A stretch of DNA of 15,383 nucleotides from NCBI GenBank assembly GCA_021796315.1, contig JAJYOH010000077.1, forward strand, positions 1 to 15,383, read 5' to 3'. This DNA comes from Chloroflexota bacterium. GTDB taxonomy: Bacteria; Chloroflexota; Anaerolineae; Anaerolineales; Villigracilaceae. Both the position numbers and the translations under genes were made by a program. Shown in pieces: positions 8,348 through 15,383 of this stretch; positions within the stretch are counted from its first letter, which is position 1, and each line of letters begins with the position of its first letter. The notes under the pieces are model-generated. The model was not told the DNA's origin, ran no database searches, and saw only the letters and a list, made by a program, of their open reading frames with translations.

Positions 8348-8949
8348 TTGATTTTCTCCCAATCATAAGATGATATTTCAATTTGTTGACCGCACTTGGG
8401 ACATTTTGCAAGAACATTCTGTCCTTTGTTGGTTTCTTTTTTGAGCTTGGTTCCGCAGGCGCAGACAAAACCTCGTAAGCGCGCCGGGTTTCCGTAGACC
8501 AAACCATAAGCCGGTATATCCTTTGTTACGACACTACCCGAACCGACCATTGCCCAGTCGCCAATGGTGATTCCACAGCGGATTGTTGAATTGGCTCCCA
8601 GCGCCGCCCCATGCTTGATCAGTGTCTTACTTAACACCCAGTCATCCGCATCCTTCAACGAGCCATCTGGGTTGATGGCACGTGGATTCATGTCATTCGT
8701 GAAGCAGACATGTGGGCCAACAAAAACCCCATTTTCAATTGTCACCCCATGATAGACCGAAACATAATTTTGAATCTTAACATTGTCGCCAATTGAAACA
8801 TCGTTGTCAACGTAAACGCCCTTCCCAAGGATACAGTTGCTTCCAATATTCACGCCCTCCCGCACCTGAGAATGATGCCAGATGCTGGTGCCTTCACCAA
8901 TTTTTGCCTTCTCTGAAACATCGGCCGTTGGATGGATACGAATAGTCAT
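8344..8949 (-). CDS. wbpD: Hexapeptide N-acetyltransferase (WbpD/WlbB type) with C-terminal zinc-ribbon-like tail
   Basis: A 201-residue left-handed beta-helix acetyltransferase. The hexapeptide repeats run from about residue 5 to 157 and include the FTNDMNPRA loop (83-91) that is characteristic of WbpD/WlbB enzymes, which acetylate the 3-amino group of UDP-GlcNAc(3NH2)A using acetyl-CoA. The helix ends with VYGNPARLRG. The last 40 residues hold C-A-C-G (163-166) and C-P-K-C-G (183-187), a zinc-ribbon-like arrangement. I place the start at 8949: AGGA lies eight bases upstream and the conserved family N-terminus IHPTADV follows directly; a longer frame from 9018 has no support. It opens the tight wbpD-wbpE-wbpB run and overlaps wbpE by four bases. 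A 92-base gap separates it from the YfhO gene. Confidence 0.88.
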   Translation of the reverse strand: MTIRIHPTADVSEKAKIGEGTSIWHHSQVREGVNIGSNCILGKGVYVDNDVSIGDNVKIQNYVSVYHGVTIENGVFVGPHVCFTNDMNPRAINPDGSLKDADDWVLSKTLIKHGAALGANSTIRCGITIGDWAMVGSGSVVTKDIPAYGLVYGNPARLRGFVCACGTKLKKETNKGQNVLAKCPKCGQQIEISSYDWEKIK

Positions 8950-8957
8950 ATTATTTA

Positions 8958-8961
8958 TCCT
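8958..8961 (-). promoter_or_regulatory. Ribosome binding site for the wbpD-like gene
   Basis: AGGA on the minus strand, eight bases before ATG 8949-8947. It decides between the long frame (from 9018) and the short start used here. Confidence 0.6.
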
Positions 8962-9041
8962 TTCAAGTGAAATCTTGGGATATGTTTCCCGACCGCTTTG
9001 CCTTTCAATGATTATCAAGGTTACTCATTTATAACACATAA

Positions 9042-12000
9042 TTAAGGGCGTCTCCACGCAATTACCACACTGGCGAGAGCTAAGCCCACAAATGTAAACA
9101 TAGATATACCAAGCCCAATTTTGAAGGAAAGAGGGTCGTAATCCATTTCAATCACATGTTTTCCCGGCGTAACTACTATGCCGCGCATATCGCAATCCAC
9201 CCGATATATTTTGGTCTGTTTGCCATCTATTGTCGCTTGCCAACCCGGATAGTACGTATCGCTTAGAATAACCATGGATGCCTGATAAGTGCTTGCGTCT
9301 ATTAGGACACTATTTGCAGTGTATTCACGAATCTGGGCGCTCGAAGAACTTGAATCCGGACTGTTCTTAACAAGATTCATTAGCCCCTGGTCATCTACAA
9401 CGGCTTCACTAGCAGGATTAATCTGGTTCAACTTTGATGCACAAGAAGCTCGGTTTGAATATACGAATTTATTAACCACAGGAAGCTCATTACCTAGGTC
9501 CATGTTTTCAAAAATGTTTAAATCTCCAGTGTGAACCAACTTGTATTTTTGTGCGATTGTAGAATCGTATTGCAACAAAGCGAATGCCAGATCACCGCCT
9601 GTTTCTTTCCCATCCAATATCATTGATCCGCCGTTATAAATATCAAAATTTACAGCATATAAGGCAGAATTCGCGGGCAATAAATTTTTATCAGGGGTTA
9701 TTTCGAACGTAATATGTTGTCCTTGCTTTAACAACAAATTTGGAAGATTAATGGAGTAAAAACCATTATCCTGTTGGGCAAGCTGTCCATCGAATTCGGT
9801 CAAAGGATTGTTTCCGGATGATATCTTTACGTTTGCTGGAATTGTTTTTGTTCCAGAAGTCGAGATCTTAATTTCGAAGATTCCAGCATAACCGTTTCGG
9901 ACAATAGTCATGGATTGACTGAACGAATTTAATTTATTGAGCGCATAGATTTGATTGTATTCCTCTTGGTCAGCCATACTTATCCACCAAATCGGTGCCT
10001 CTGAGGGGGAAGTGACTACATAGCGAACGCGATAGGCATCTAGTAAAGGAGATGTTAGATTTATCAGGCTTGGGGAAAATAATGGTTGGGTGGTGCCATT
10101 GGCATATATTCCCGGGTTAATGAGGTCTAAATCGCTCTTGAAGGCTACGTCTGCAAATGCGTGGCCAGTCAAGGAATTGATCGAATAGTATAAAGGCATG
10201 TTGGGAACAAAATGTCGGCCGATAATGGCTATCCTCTCATAGTTTGGCAATTTGGAGGAAAGAAAAGTGATAGCTGGGGTCTCCGGATAAAAAGTTTCTG
10301 GATAGCTGGCTCCCTGATAATCCCCGAAGAAAAGGGAAAGCTCTACAAAATTTATAGCAAGAAGTAGAACTCTTATACCTGTAATGAAGGTTCTCTCTTT
10401 GATAGCGAGCAAAAGTACAATAATGAGAGAATAACACAACAAAAGCATAACTGTGAAGAATCGTTGATTCAAAAAATATTCCCTTGTCAACTTATCAACA
10501 GCAGAAGCTAGGGGGAAGTTGTCAAAGAAATAGATACACCATCCTATCAACAGTGCAAAGAATATTATTGATAAATAACCCATTCTATTATTTGTCTTTG
10601 TTAATTGGTCTGCTCCTATTGCCGCAACAAAGGCAGCGCAAAGCGGGAGCAAGGCAATCATTCTCGTATTAGGGTTGAAATTGAAAAGTGGAAGGTTGCC
10701 AACAATCTCGTTTGCTGAGCCTACACCAAAGACAATTATTAAAATTAGCACGGCAACCCCAAAGAAAAACAACGATGTTGTTCTATGTTTCTTGTTGGCC
10801 AAGCTAAAAGGGACAAGCATTAATGGTAAAAGTCCTGTATATAGGGCAGAGGTGTTGTAATTTCCTTTGCACACCCAGGCACTCTCGACTGGGTTTCCGC
10901 ACGTATTTGGATTTATTAGGCGTCCGACAGCTATCCAATTGAGAGTAATTGCCCCTCGACCAACCCGGTAACCTATATTCACATCTTTGAAAAACTCATA
11001 AGTGGGCAATAGCGTAAATGACAGCAATAAAATACCAATTAAGAAAGCAGAAGCGATATAAAAAAGATTTTTAATTCTATGCGAAAATGCTTGATCTCGA
11101 ATTTCTACTAAATTTCGATATGCAAGATAGATCGTAACAGTTATGAGCGTATACATAGTGACTGACGGAAATCCCGAAGCGAATGTCACCGCTACCGAAA
11201 TAATCAAACCGTAAAACAGCCAGGGCTGCTTTTCTCTGATGAAGCGTTCAGCGAAGTATAGAATAACCGGCGCGTAAACTACCGAATCGGCAACTTCCTC
11301 CATACCATTTACGATAATATATGCAGAAAACATTAGTGTCAGGCTGCCAAACAGCGCAGAGAATCGCGCAAATTGGCGATACCGAAGGTAATAATAAGTA
11401 GAGATCCCAGCTATGTAGATCTTCAGAGACATATAAAGTATGGTTCCCCACTTCGTGCCTGCCAAAATAATTGCTAGAAAATGTATTGTAAATATGGCGC
11501 TCGGCAGCAATAAGCCATAAGGTATCCCGCTGTTTACATACGGCACCCAAAGAGGATACTCTCCATGGTGAATTTCAGTATAGAAAAAATTCATCATGGG
11601 AATACCAGAATCGTACACATCGCTAAGTACGTTATTGCTGACCATATCCGGTTTAAATTGCTGACTGTAAGAGGCCCACGGGCTCATTTGATACAGATAA
11701 CTAGTGCTTAGAGGAAGTTTTCCCTGCACCAAAGTGGGAGAAAAGAACAATAATATGAGGGCGAGGAAAACAATTGAGGTGCTCAGGAATTCGTGGTTTT
11801 TCAGCCATTTTCCAAATGACGTTATCTTAAATGCATGATCGGCCGCGAAAAGCCTCTTTCGCATCCGCTTATATTTTCCAAGCAAATACAATATTGGCAT
11901 AACAAGGCCATCGAATTTAAGAGATGCCAAGACCCCGAAAACCCGTAGTACCAGTGCCGAAGCCAAGTAAGCGAGGTCTCGATATCGTTGAAGGGCTCGA

Positions 12001-12077
12001 AAAGGCGTATTTAAGAAAACTTCGGGCTTCATGATAATTAGTACTCCACGAAACGGATTCTTTATTGTGCCTCCCAT
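9042..12077 (-). CDS. YfhO-family polytopic membrane protein (probable GT-C type glycosyltransferase)
   Basis: A 1011-residue integral membrane protein. Roughly a dozen hydrophobic segments fill the first two thirds (for example about 97-113 and 190-206), followed by a long extracytoplasmic beta-rich region and a last membrane helix near the C-terminus. SDVYDSGIPMMNF then GEYPLWVPYVNSGIP (about 152-186) is the conserved first-loop pattern of YfhO and related GT-C proteins. The end carries YYPGW, then a DGK turn, then PGKHVIEMDY and SFKIGLGIS, the usual YfhO C-terminal module. Bacillus YfhO takes part in sugar decoration of lipoteichoic acid with the polyprenyl-phosphate transferase CsbB; here a transfer of lipid-linked sugar outside the cell is inferred, not shown. 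The start is uncertain: the ATG at 12077 has no ribosome site, while the ATG at 12032 has GGAG 11 bases upstream. Confidence 0.82.
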   Translation of the reverse strand: MGGTIKNPFRGVLIIMKPEVFLNTPFRALQRYRDLAYLASALVLRVFGVLASLKFDGLVMPILYLLGKYKRMRKRLFAADHAFKITSFGKWLKNHEFLSTSIVFLALILLFFSPTLVQGKLPLSTSYLYQMSPWASYSQQFKPDMVSNNVLSDVYDSGIPMMNFFYTEIHHGEYPLWVPYVNSGIPYGLLLPSAIFTIHFLAIILAGTKWGTILYMSLKIYIAGISTYYYLRYRQFARFSALFGSLTLMFSAYIIVNGMEEVADSVVYAPVILYFAERFIREKQPWLFYGLIISVAVTFASGFPSVTMYTLITVTIYLAYRNLVEIRDQAFSHRIKNLFYIASAFLIGILLLSFTLLPTYEFFKDVNIGYRVGRGAITLNWIAVGRLINPNTCGNPVESAWVCKGNYNTSALYTGLLPLMLVPFSLANKKHRTTSLFFFGVAVLILIIVFGVGSANEIVGNLPLFNFNPNTRMIALLPLCAAFVAAIGADQLTKTNNRMGYLSIIFFALLIGWCIYFFDNFPLASAVDKLTREYFLNQRFFTVMLLLCYSLIIVLLLAIKERTFITGIRVLLLAINFVELSLFFGDYQGASYPETFYPETPAITFLSSKLPNYERIAIIGRHFVPNMPLYYSINSLTGHAFADVAFKSDLDLINPGIYANGTTQPLFSPSLINLTSPLLDAYRVRYVVTSPSEAPIWWISMADQEEYNQIYALNKLNSFSQSMTIVRNGYAGIFEIKISTSGTKTIPANVKISSGNNPLTEFDGQLAQQDNGFYSINLPNLLLKQGQHITFEITPDKNLLPANSALYAVNFDIYNGGSMILDGKETGGDLAFALLQYDSTIAQKYKLVHTGDLNIFENMDLGNELPVVNKFVYSNRASCASKLNQINPASEAVVDDQGLMNLVKNSPDSSSSSAQIREYTANSVLIDASTYQASMVILSDTYYPGWQATIDGKQTKIYRVDCDMRGIVVTPGKHVIEMDYDPLSFKIGLGISMFTFVGLALASVVIAWRRP

Positions 12078-12119
12078 CCATAATTTGTGACCGTGCCTGG
12101 TATATGTAAATAACTGATG

Positions 12120-12137
12120 TTACGCACCTTACGCACC
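12120..12137. repeat. Two adjacent 9-bp direct repeats
   Basis: TTACGCACC occurs twice without a gap (12120-12128 and 12129-12137), 43 bases upstream of the first possible YfhO start. It could be a protein-binding site or chance; no function is assigned. Confidence 0.5.
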
Positions 12138-12206
12138 AAATATCCAGCCTTTTCGCCTACTTCTGCGAATTACTTTCATGCCGTTTTTGTGATCTGCTGA
12201 TTGCTG

Positions 12207-12223
12207 ACAATCACAATGATTGT
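12207..12223. repeat. Short perfect hairpin downstream of the fusion gene
   Basis: ACAATCA, a three-base loop, then TGATTGT: a 7-bp stem about 47 bases after the stop of the fusion gene. The stem is A/T-rich and no T-run follows on the minus strand, so it is not called a terminator. Confidence 0.35.
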
Positions 12224-12269
12224 TGCTAGAGGAAGCCATTGGAGTGATAATTCATATAATTCATCTGTA

Positions 12270-15170
12270 TCATAAACCCGTAACCAGACGAACAATCTCT
12301 CTGACAGCTGTCTTTTCATCGTCTGCGTTCTCCTTCAATGCTTCAATGACTCGAATCTGGTTTTTCATGCCGATGATAACATCTTCTCTTCTGGAAATCG
12401 ATTCTTGGTCAGCAACGGGGTAGCGTTTATAAATATACTGCAAAGCATCTAGGGTTTTTTGTCGATCAGTATATATAGAGTTAGCACTGTCAAGATAATA
12501 TCTGTATTCGGAGGTCACTTTCTTCAAATGGCAAAAGTCATACGCTTCGCTTATCCGAAGAAGGAATTCAAAATCCTCCAGCCGATCCAGACTCTCATCC
12601 CAACCTCCGAACTTATCAAAACAATCGCGTGCATATAACCAGGTGTGAACTGGTATATAGTTCTGGATTAGAAGCTCAGGTCGTCTATATTCCCAGGATG
12701 GGGAGCCGATCAGTTTGTCCGGTATATTCCGCCTTGCCTCCACAAATAACGCTCGATTATAGTCACTATAGACAAATTTGCAACCGCTTCTTTGGATGGC
12801 TTGAAAAAGTGCTTCCAGATGCCATGGATAAATGATATCATCATCGTCAAGAAAGGCGAACCACCCTCCGCGGCTTTTGCTTAAACCTTGATTTACAGCG
12901 GCAGTGCGTCCCACCGAGGATGCATTACTTACGAGGGTCACGGGAAGCCGTAACCGATCAATGACTTCGGATATATCCTCTCCGCCATCATTTATCAGGA
13001 CAACTTCAAACCGCTTGAAAGTTTGATTTTTAATGCTTGTGAGCGCACGTTCTAATAGCTTTGGGCGATTCTTGGTTCTGACGATTATGCTAATGTCTAT
13101 ATCGTTCTGACTTCCTAACCAATACTTCGACGGAAACGAAGAAGTGGCTATTCTTCCTGCTTTCTTATAGAAGCGTTCTCGGTTGCGTTCCATGTACTGG
13201 CTGTGTGAGATACGGTTATGAGTAAAAGTCGCGCTTCCATGGTGATATACGAAGGAATTCATAACAATAGCAAGCTTATAGCCTGCCATTCGAGCGCGCA
13301 GGCAATAATCATCGTCTTCAAAATTACCTTTCTCATAGCTCTCATCGAGATAACCGATAGTGTCGACCAGTTCACGTTTTAGAAGTACACAGAAAAATAC
13401 AAGGCGGTTAGGTTCGCAGATAATTCGAGACCTGTTCGCAATCCCCCCCGCGTACTGCTCGATCATGTTGAGGTCTGGGGGCAAATCTTTTGCATTTTCG
13501 TCAATTTGTGGACCTTCTCCCACATAATTGGTTACTGGACTAACAATTCCAATCGAGGGGTCTTTCTGAATTGCATCTAATAGGTTAGTTAGCCATCCTG
13601 ATGAGACTATTGTGTCATTATTCAGAACGACAATATACTCTCCTCCGCTGTGTCCGATCCCATAATTTACAGCCGGGCCGAACCCCATGTTTTTCTCCAT
13701 TGTAAAGACTCTGAAATTCTTTTGTTCTTTTCTCTCAGCCTTAAGCCAACTTGGCGTTTGATCCTTGGATGCATTATCCACGACGATTATTTCGAAAGTA
13801 ACGTCGCTGGTTGTTTTGTAGTAGATGCTTTGAACACATTCCCGAGTTAATGGAAATCCATTAAACACAGGAATAATGATGCTCACCTTCGGATTAGGAC
13901 TTGCTCCTGTTTCTCTTTCAGTTAAGGCAACGACCAACGTTGGGTTCTTCCAACCATATCTGCTTATTAGTTTTTGCATCAGCCCCTTGAAACCGTCTTG
14001 GCGCCAGACTTGAAATACCTTGAAGGCTAAGCGGAAGAATTTATCAGAGATACCACCAGATGGCGCTAATGATGATTTGCAGCTTTGAAGAAATTGTGCT
14101 AATTTCCAAGCTCTACTGTTGTAGATATTCTCTAGTTGTTTATTGAAATCTGCATCTTTCTCTTTCAACGCATTATCTTTCTCTTTCAACGCATTATCTT
14201 TCTCTTTCAACGCATTATCTTTCTCTTTCAACGCATTATCTTTCTCTTTCAACGCATTATCTTTCTCTTTCAACGCATCATCTTTCTCTTTCAACGCATC
14301 ATCTTTCTCTTTCAAGAGAAAGACAAGCGAATGATTCATTTCTGCGAAACTCACAAAAAGGGGTGGTATCTCACCTTCTAGTTTTGAAACCTGAAATTCA
14401 TTAAAATTTTTCCCCCAATAAACGGAACCAGCTTGCATGCACATCTGGACATACAGATCTACCGCTTCTTTGAAACCATCACTTTTTAGGGCTTCAAGAT
14501 CATCAAAGGTTGCATGGTTGTGCTTGAGGGATAGTGTTGCTGACCTGCATACTTCGGCTATGGTGGCATCTTCGCTTGGCGACAGCCCGATAAATTTGAG
14601 TAGACGATCTAGTTCAGTCTCAGGTTCAATAAAATAAGAATCATAATGGGTTATTAATCGTTCTGGTGGAGTTATATAAGCAAGCAAATTCATATTGTAA
14701 TTATTCCAAAGGTTGATACCGAATGCCGTTGAATTAAACCCGCGTTTGGTAAGCGAGTTCGCTACTTCAAGCGGATTCCGCAAACAAATAATCACTTTAA
14801 GACCGGGGACAAGCTGTCTCCAAAATGGTAGAGTGAGTGAATTTCGCGGGTCTTTCCAGCCCCAAAAATTACTTGCATCATTAAATTCTTTTATTAGGTT
14901 GCTTGCCTGCTCTCTTAATGAAGCAAATTCTGGTGATGCGGTCCAATCAAATCCAGTTCTTGGACTCAAGTCCCAGCCGCCCTTTAGTTTTTGTAAAATT
15001 TGCTCATTAATTTCAACAAATCTTATGTTTTCCCAAAACCCTTCAGCGTTATCTGGGGCAGGAGGCATGAGCTCTTTCGACGGACCAAGGTATATCCCGC
15101 TCAAATTCAACAACCGCGCCACCATTGATGTGCCAGAGCGGTGCATTCCAGCAATACATATTACAGTCAT
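12270..15170 (-). CDS. Sulfotransferase-like / heptad-repeat helix / double GT2 glycosyltransferase fusion
   Basis: A 966-residue soluble protein with four visible parts. (1) Residues 1-260: sulfotransferase-like P-loop domain with GMHRSGTS (8-15) for the PAPS 5'-phosphosulfate and RNPLEVANS (131-139) as the 3'-phosphate motif. (2) 287-342: eight seven-residue units, mostly KEKDNAL, a highly charged helix, followed by IYNSRAWKLAQFL, a linker type common before glycosyltransferase domains. (3) About 427-670: GT-A domain with VSIIIPVFNG, VVDNASKDQ, LNNDT (Asp519) and FEDDDYCLR (Glu618). (4) About 691-900: second GT-A domain with ISIIVRTKNRP, FLDDDD (775-778) and LEDFEFLLR. There are no membrane segments. 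It probably adds two sugars and modifies the glycan with sulfate; the sulfotransferase fold could instead have another activity. The ATG follows the previous stop by nine bases, with only a weak AGAAGA upstream. Confidence 0.87.
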   Translation of the reverse strand: MTVICIAGMHRSGTSMVARLLNLSGIYLGPSKELMPPAPDNAEGFWENIRFVEINEQILQKLKGGWDLSPRTGFDWTASPEFASLREQASNLIKEFNDASNFWGWKDPRNSLTLPFWRQLVPGLKVIICLRNPLEVANSLTKRGFNSTAFGINLWNNYNMNLLAYITPPERLITHYDSYFIEPETELDRLLKFIGLSPSEDATIAEVCRSATLSLKHNHATFDDLEALKSDGFKEAVDLYVQMCMQAGSVYWGKNFNEFQVSKLEGEIPPLFVSFAEMNHSLVFLLKEKDDALKEKDDALKEKDNALKEKDNALKEKDNALKEKDNALKEKDNALKEKDADFNKQLENIYNSRAWKLAQFLQSCKSSLAPSGGISDKFFRLAFKVFQVWRQDGFKGLMQKLISRYGWKNPTLVVALTERETGASPNPKVSIIIPVFNGFPLTRECVQSIYYKTTSDVTFEIIVVDNASKDQTPSWLKAERKEQKNFRVFTMEKNMGFGPAVNYGIGHSGGEYIVVLNNDTIVSSGWLTNLLDAIQKDPSIGIVSPVTNYVGEGPQIDENAKDLPPDLNMIEQYAGGIANRSRIICEPNRLVFFCVLLKRELVDTIGYLDESYEKGNFEDDDYCLRARMAGYKLAIVMNSFVYHHGSATFTHNRISHSQYMERNRERFYKKAGRIATSSFPSKYWLGSQNDIDISIIVRTKNRPKLLERALTSIKNQTFKRFEVVLINDGGEDISEVIDRLRLPVTLVSNASSVGRTAAVNQGLSKSRGGWFAFLDDDDIIYPWHLEALFQAIQRSGCKFVYSDYNRALFVEARRNIPDKLIGSPSWEYRRPELLIQNYIPVHTWLYARDCFDKFGGWDESLDRLEDFEFLLRISEAYDFCHLKKVTSEYRYYLDSANSIYTDRQKTLDALQYIYKRYPVADQESISRREDVIIGMKNQIRVIEALKENADDEKTAVREIVRLVTGL
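14155..14315 (-). repeat. In-frame 21-bp tandem repeat inside the fusion gene
   Basis: Seven complete 21-bp units run from 14155 to 14301, with a partial eighth to about 14315. On the plus strand each unit has TCTTTC twice, then AACGCAT. The first five units end in TA and the last two in CA; otherwise they are identical at DNA level, including third codon positions. They encode the KEKDNAL/KEKDDAL heptads (residues 287-335), with a final degenerate KEKDADF. The unit is a multiple of three, so gain or loss of copies keeps the frame. Confidence 0.95.
14747..14785 (+). repeat. Inverted repeat, inner arm (39 bp, exact)
   Basis: These 39 bases are the exact reverse complement of the last 39 bases of the window (15345-15383). 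This arm lies in the sulfotransferase part of the fusion gene and encodes the RNPLEVANSLT region on the minus strand, so it is the authentic copy. Confidence 0.9.
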
Positions 15171-15179
15171 TTTTCTTCT

Positions 15180-15383
15180 CTAATCAGTAGGATAGCCCAG
15201 ACGAGTCAGTAGGGATGAAAGGAGATTAGTTATGCTCTCCTGTTCCATACTTGTTAGGTTTTCACGCCATCTTCCGATTCTCACTCGATGATTATTCTGA
15301 TACCAGTGATCTTGGTACTTTGCGTGATAGAAAAAAGAGGTTTCGTTTGCGGAATCCGCTTGAAGTAGCGAACTCGCTTACCA
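15180..15383 (-). CDS. C-terminal fragment of a probable sulfotransferase, 5' end missing
   Basis: From 15344 down to the TAG at 15182-15180 the minus strand reads about 54 residues ending ...YHAKYQDHWYQNNHRVRIGRW, RENLTSMEQESI, then LLTRLGYPTD. A VGRW-x-N-L-x-x-E-Q pattern followed by a closing LGY is the usual C-terminus of bacterial sulfotransferase-like proteins, so I propose that family. No start codon or catalytic motif is in the window. Nine bases separate its stop from the fusion gene. An in-frame TAA occurs at 15380-15378, but it lies inside the 39 terminal bases that duplicate another part of the window in inverted orientation, so the stop and the residues encoded beyond 15345 are probably not part of the real gene. 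Confidence 0.5.
15345..15383 (-). repeat. Inverted repeat, outer arm at the window edge (probable chimeric end)
   Basis: An exact inverted copy of 14747-14785 that runs to the last base of the window. It is in the wrong reading frame and orientation for the gene it interrupts. A terminal artefact of assembly or amplification is the simplest explanation. Confidence 0.6.

Larger units (their letters stand above)
12078..12269. other. Intergenic region before the YfhO gene
   Basis: The longest non-coding stretch in the window (192 bases). It holds a short hairpin, a tandem 9-bp repeat and A/T-rich sequence such as TTATTTACATATAC on the minus strand, where a promoter for the YfhO gene could lie. 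No convincing -35/-10 pair or U-tailed terminator was found. Confidence 0.4.

Noticed and set aside
12207..12223. Rho-independent terminator after the fusion gene
   Set aside because: The 7-bp A/T-rich stem is not followed by a T-run in the direction of transcription.
14155..14315. Regular direct repeats as a CRISPR array
   Set aside because: The 21-bp units abut each other with no spacers and lie in frame within a long coding sequence.
14136..14381. Plus-strand open frames with a repeating FLFQRIIF or SFSFNAL pattern
   Set aside because: They are antisense readings of the tandem repeat in the fusion gene; no start signal or homology is seen.
14713..15183. A 156-residue plus-strand open frame
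   Set aside because: It runs antisense to the sulfotransferase-like domain, which has clear motifs on the minus strand.
15378..15380. In-frame TAA making the upstream sulfotransferase-like gene a pseudogene
   Set aside because: The stop lies within the 39 bases duplicated in inverted orientation at the window edge, which are probably chimeric.

Overview
The window is one strand of a cell-surface polysaccharide (O-antigen, capsule or cell-wall glycan type) gene cluster. All thirteen genes lie on the minus strand and read from right to left; both terminal genes are incomplete. The organism cannot be named from the sequence. Base composition is moderate. The family mix (YfhO-type membrane protein, sulfotransferase-glycosyltransferase fusion, Chloroflexota-like Gfo/Idh oxidoreductase) makes an environmental Chloroflexota bacterium my tentative guess, at low confidence.

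In transcription order: (i) 15383-15180, the C-terminal end of a probable sulfotransferase; (ii) 15170-12270, a 966-residue fusion of a sulfotransferase-like domain, an eight-unit heptad-repeat helix and two GT-A glycosyltransferase domains; (iii) after 192 non-coding bases, 12077-9042, a YfhO-family polytopic membrane protein; (iv) 8949-4884, four genes matching WbpD, WbpE, WbpB and WbpA, which together make UDP-2,3-diacetamido-2,3-dideoxy-glucuronate from UDP-GlcNAc; (v) 4864-3908, a membrane-anchored GT2 transferase; (vi) 3856-1112, an SDR epimerase/4,6-dehydratase, a second DegT-family aminotransferase and a PglD-type acyltransferase, probably making an N-acylated 4-amino-4,6-dideoxy sugar nucleotide; (vii) 1096-1, HisH and HisF paralogues of the WbuY/WbuZ (HisH2/HisF2) type that supply ammonia for sugar amidation rather than histidine synthesis.

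The parts fit a pathway like that of Pseudomonas aeruginosa B-band O-antigen: a 2,3-diamino-uronic acid is made as a nucleotide sugar, and one acetamido group may then be turned into an acetamidino group by a WbpG/WbuX-type amidotransferase fed by HisH/HisF. That amidotransferase, the C2 epimerase WbpI and any flippase or polymerase are not in the window. Genes from 8949 leftward are tightly packed, with 1- or 4-base overlaps inside functional modules, and look like one operon.

Two structural oddities stand out. A run of 21-bp tandem repeats (14155-14315) sits inside the fusion gene. The last 39 bases of the window are an exact inverted copy of 14747-14785, put an in-frame stop into the upstream gene, and look like a chimeric end rather than real sequence. 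No CRISPR array, insertion sequence, tRNA or rRNA was seen.
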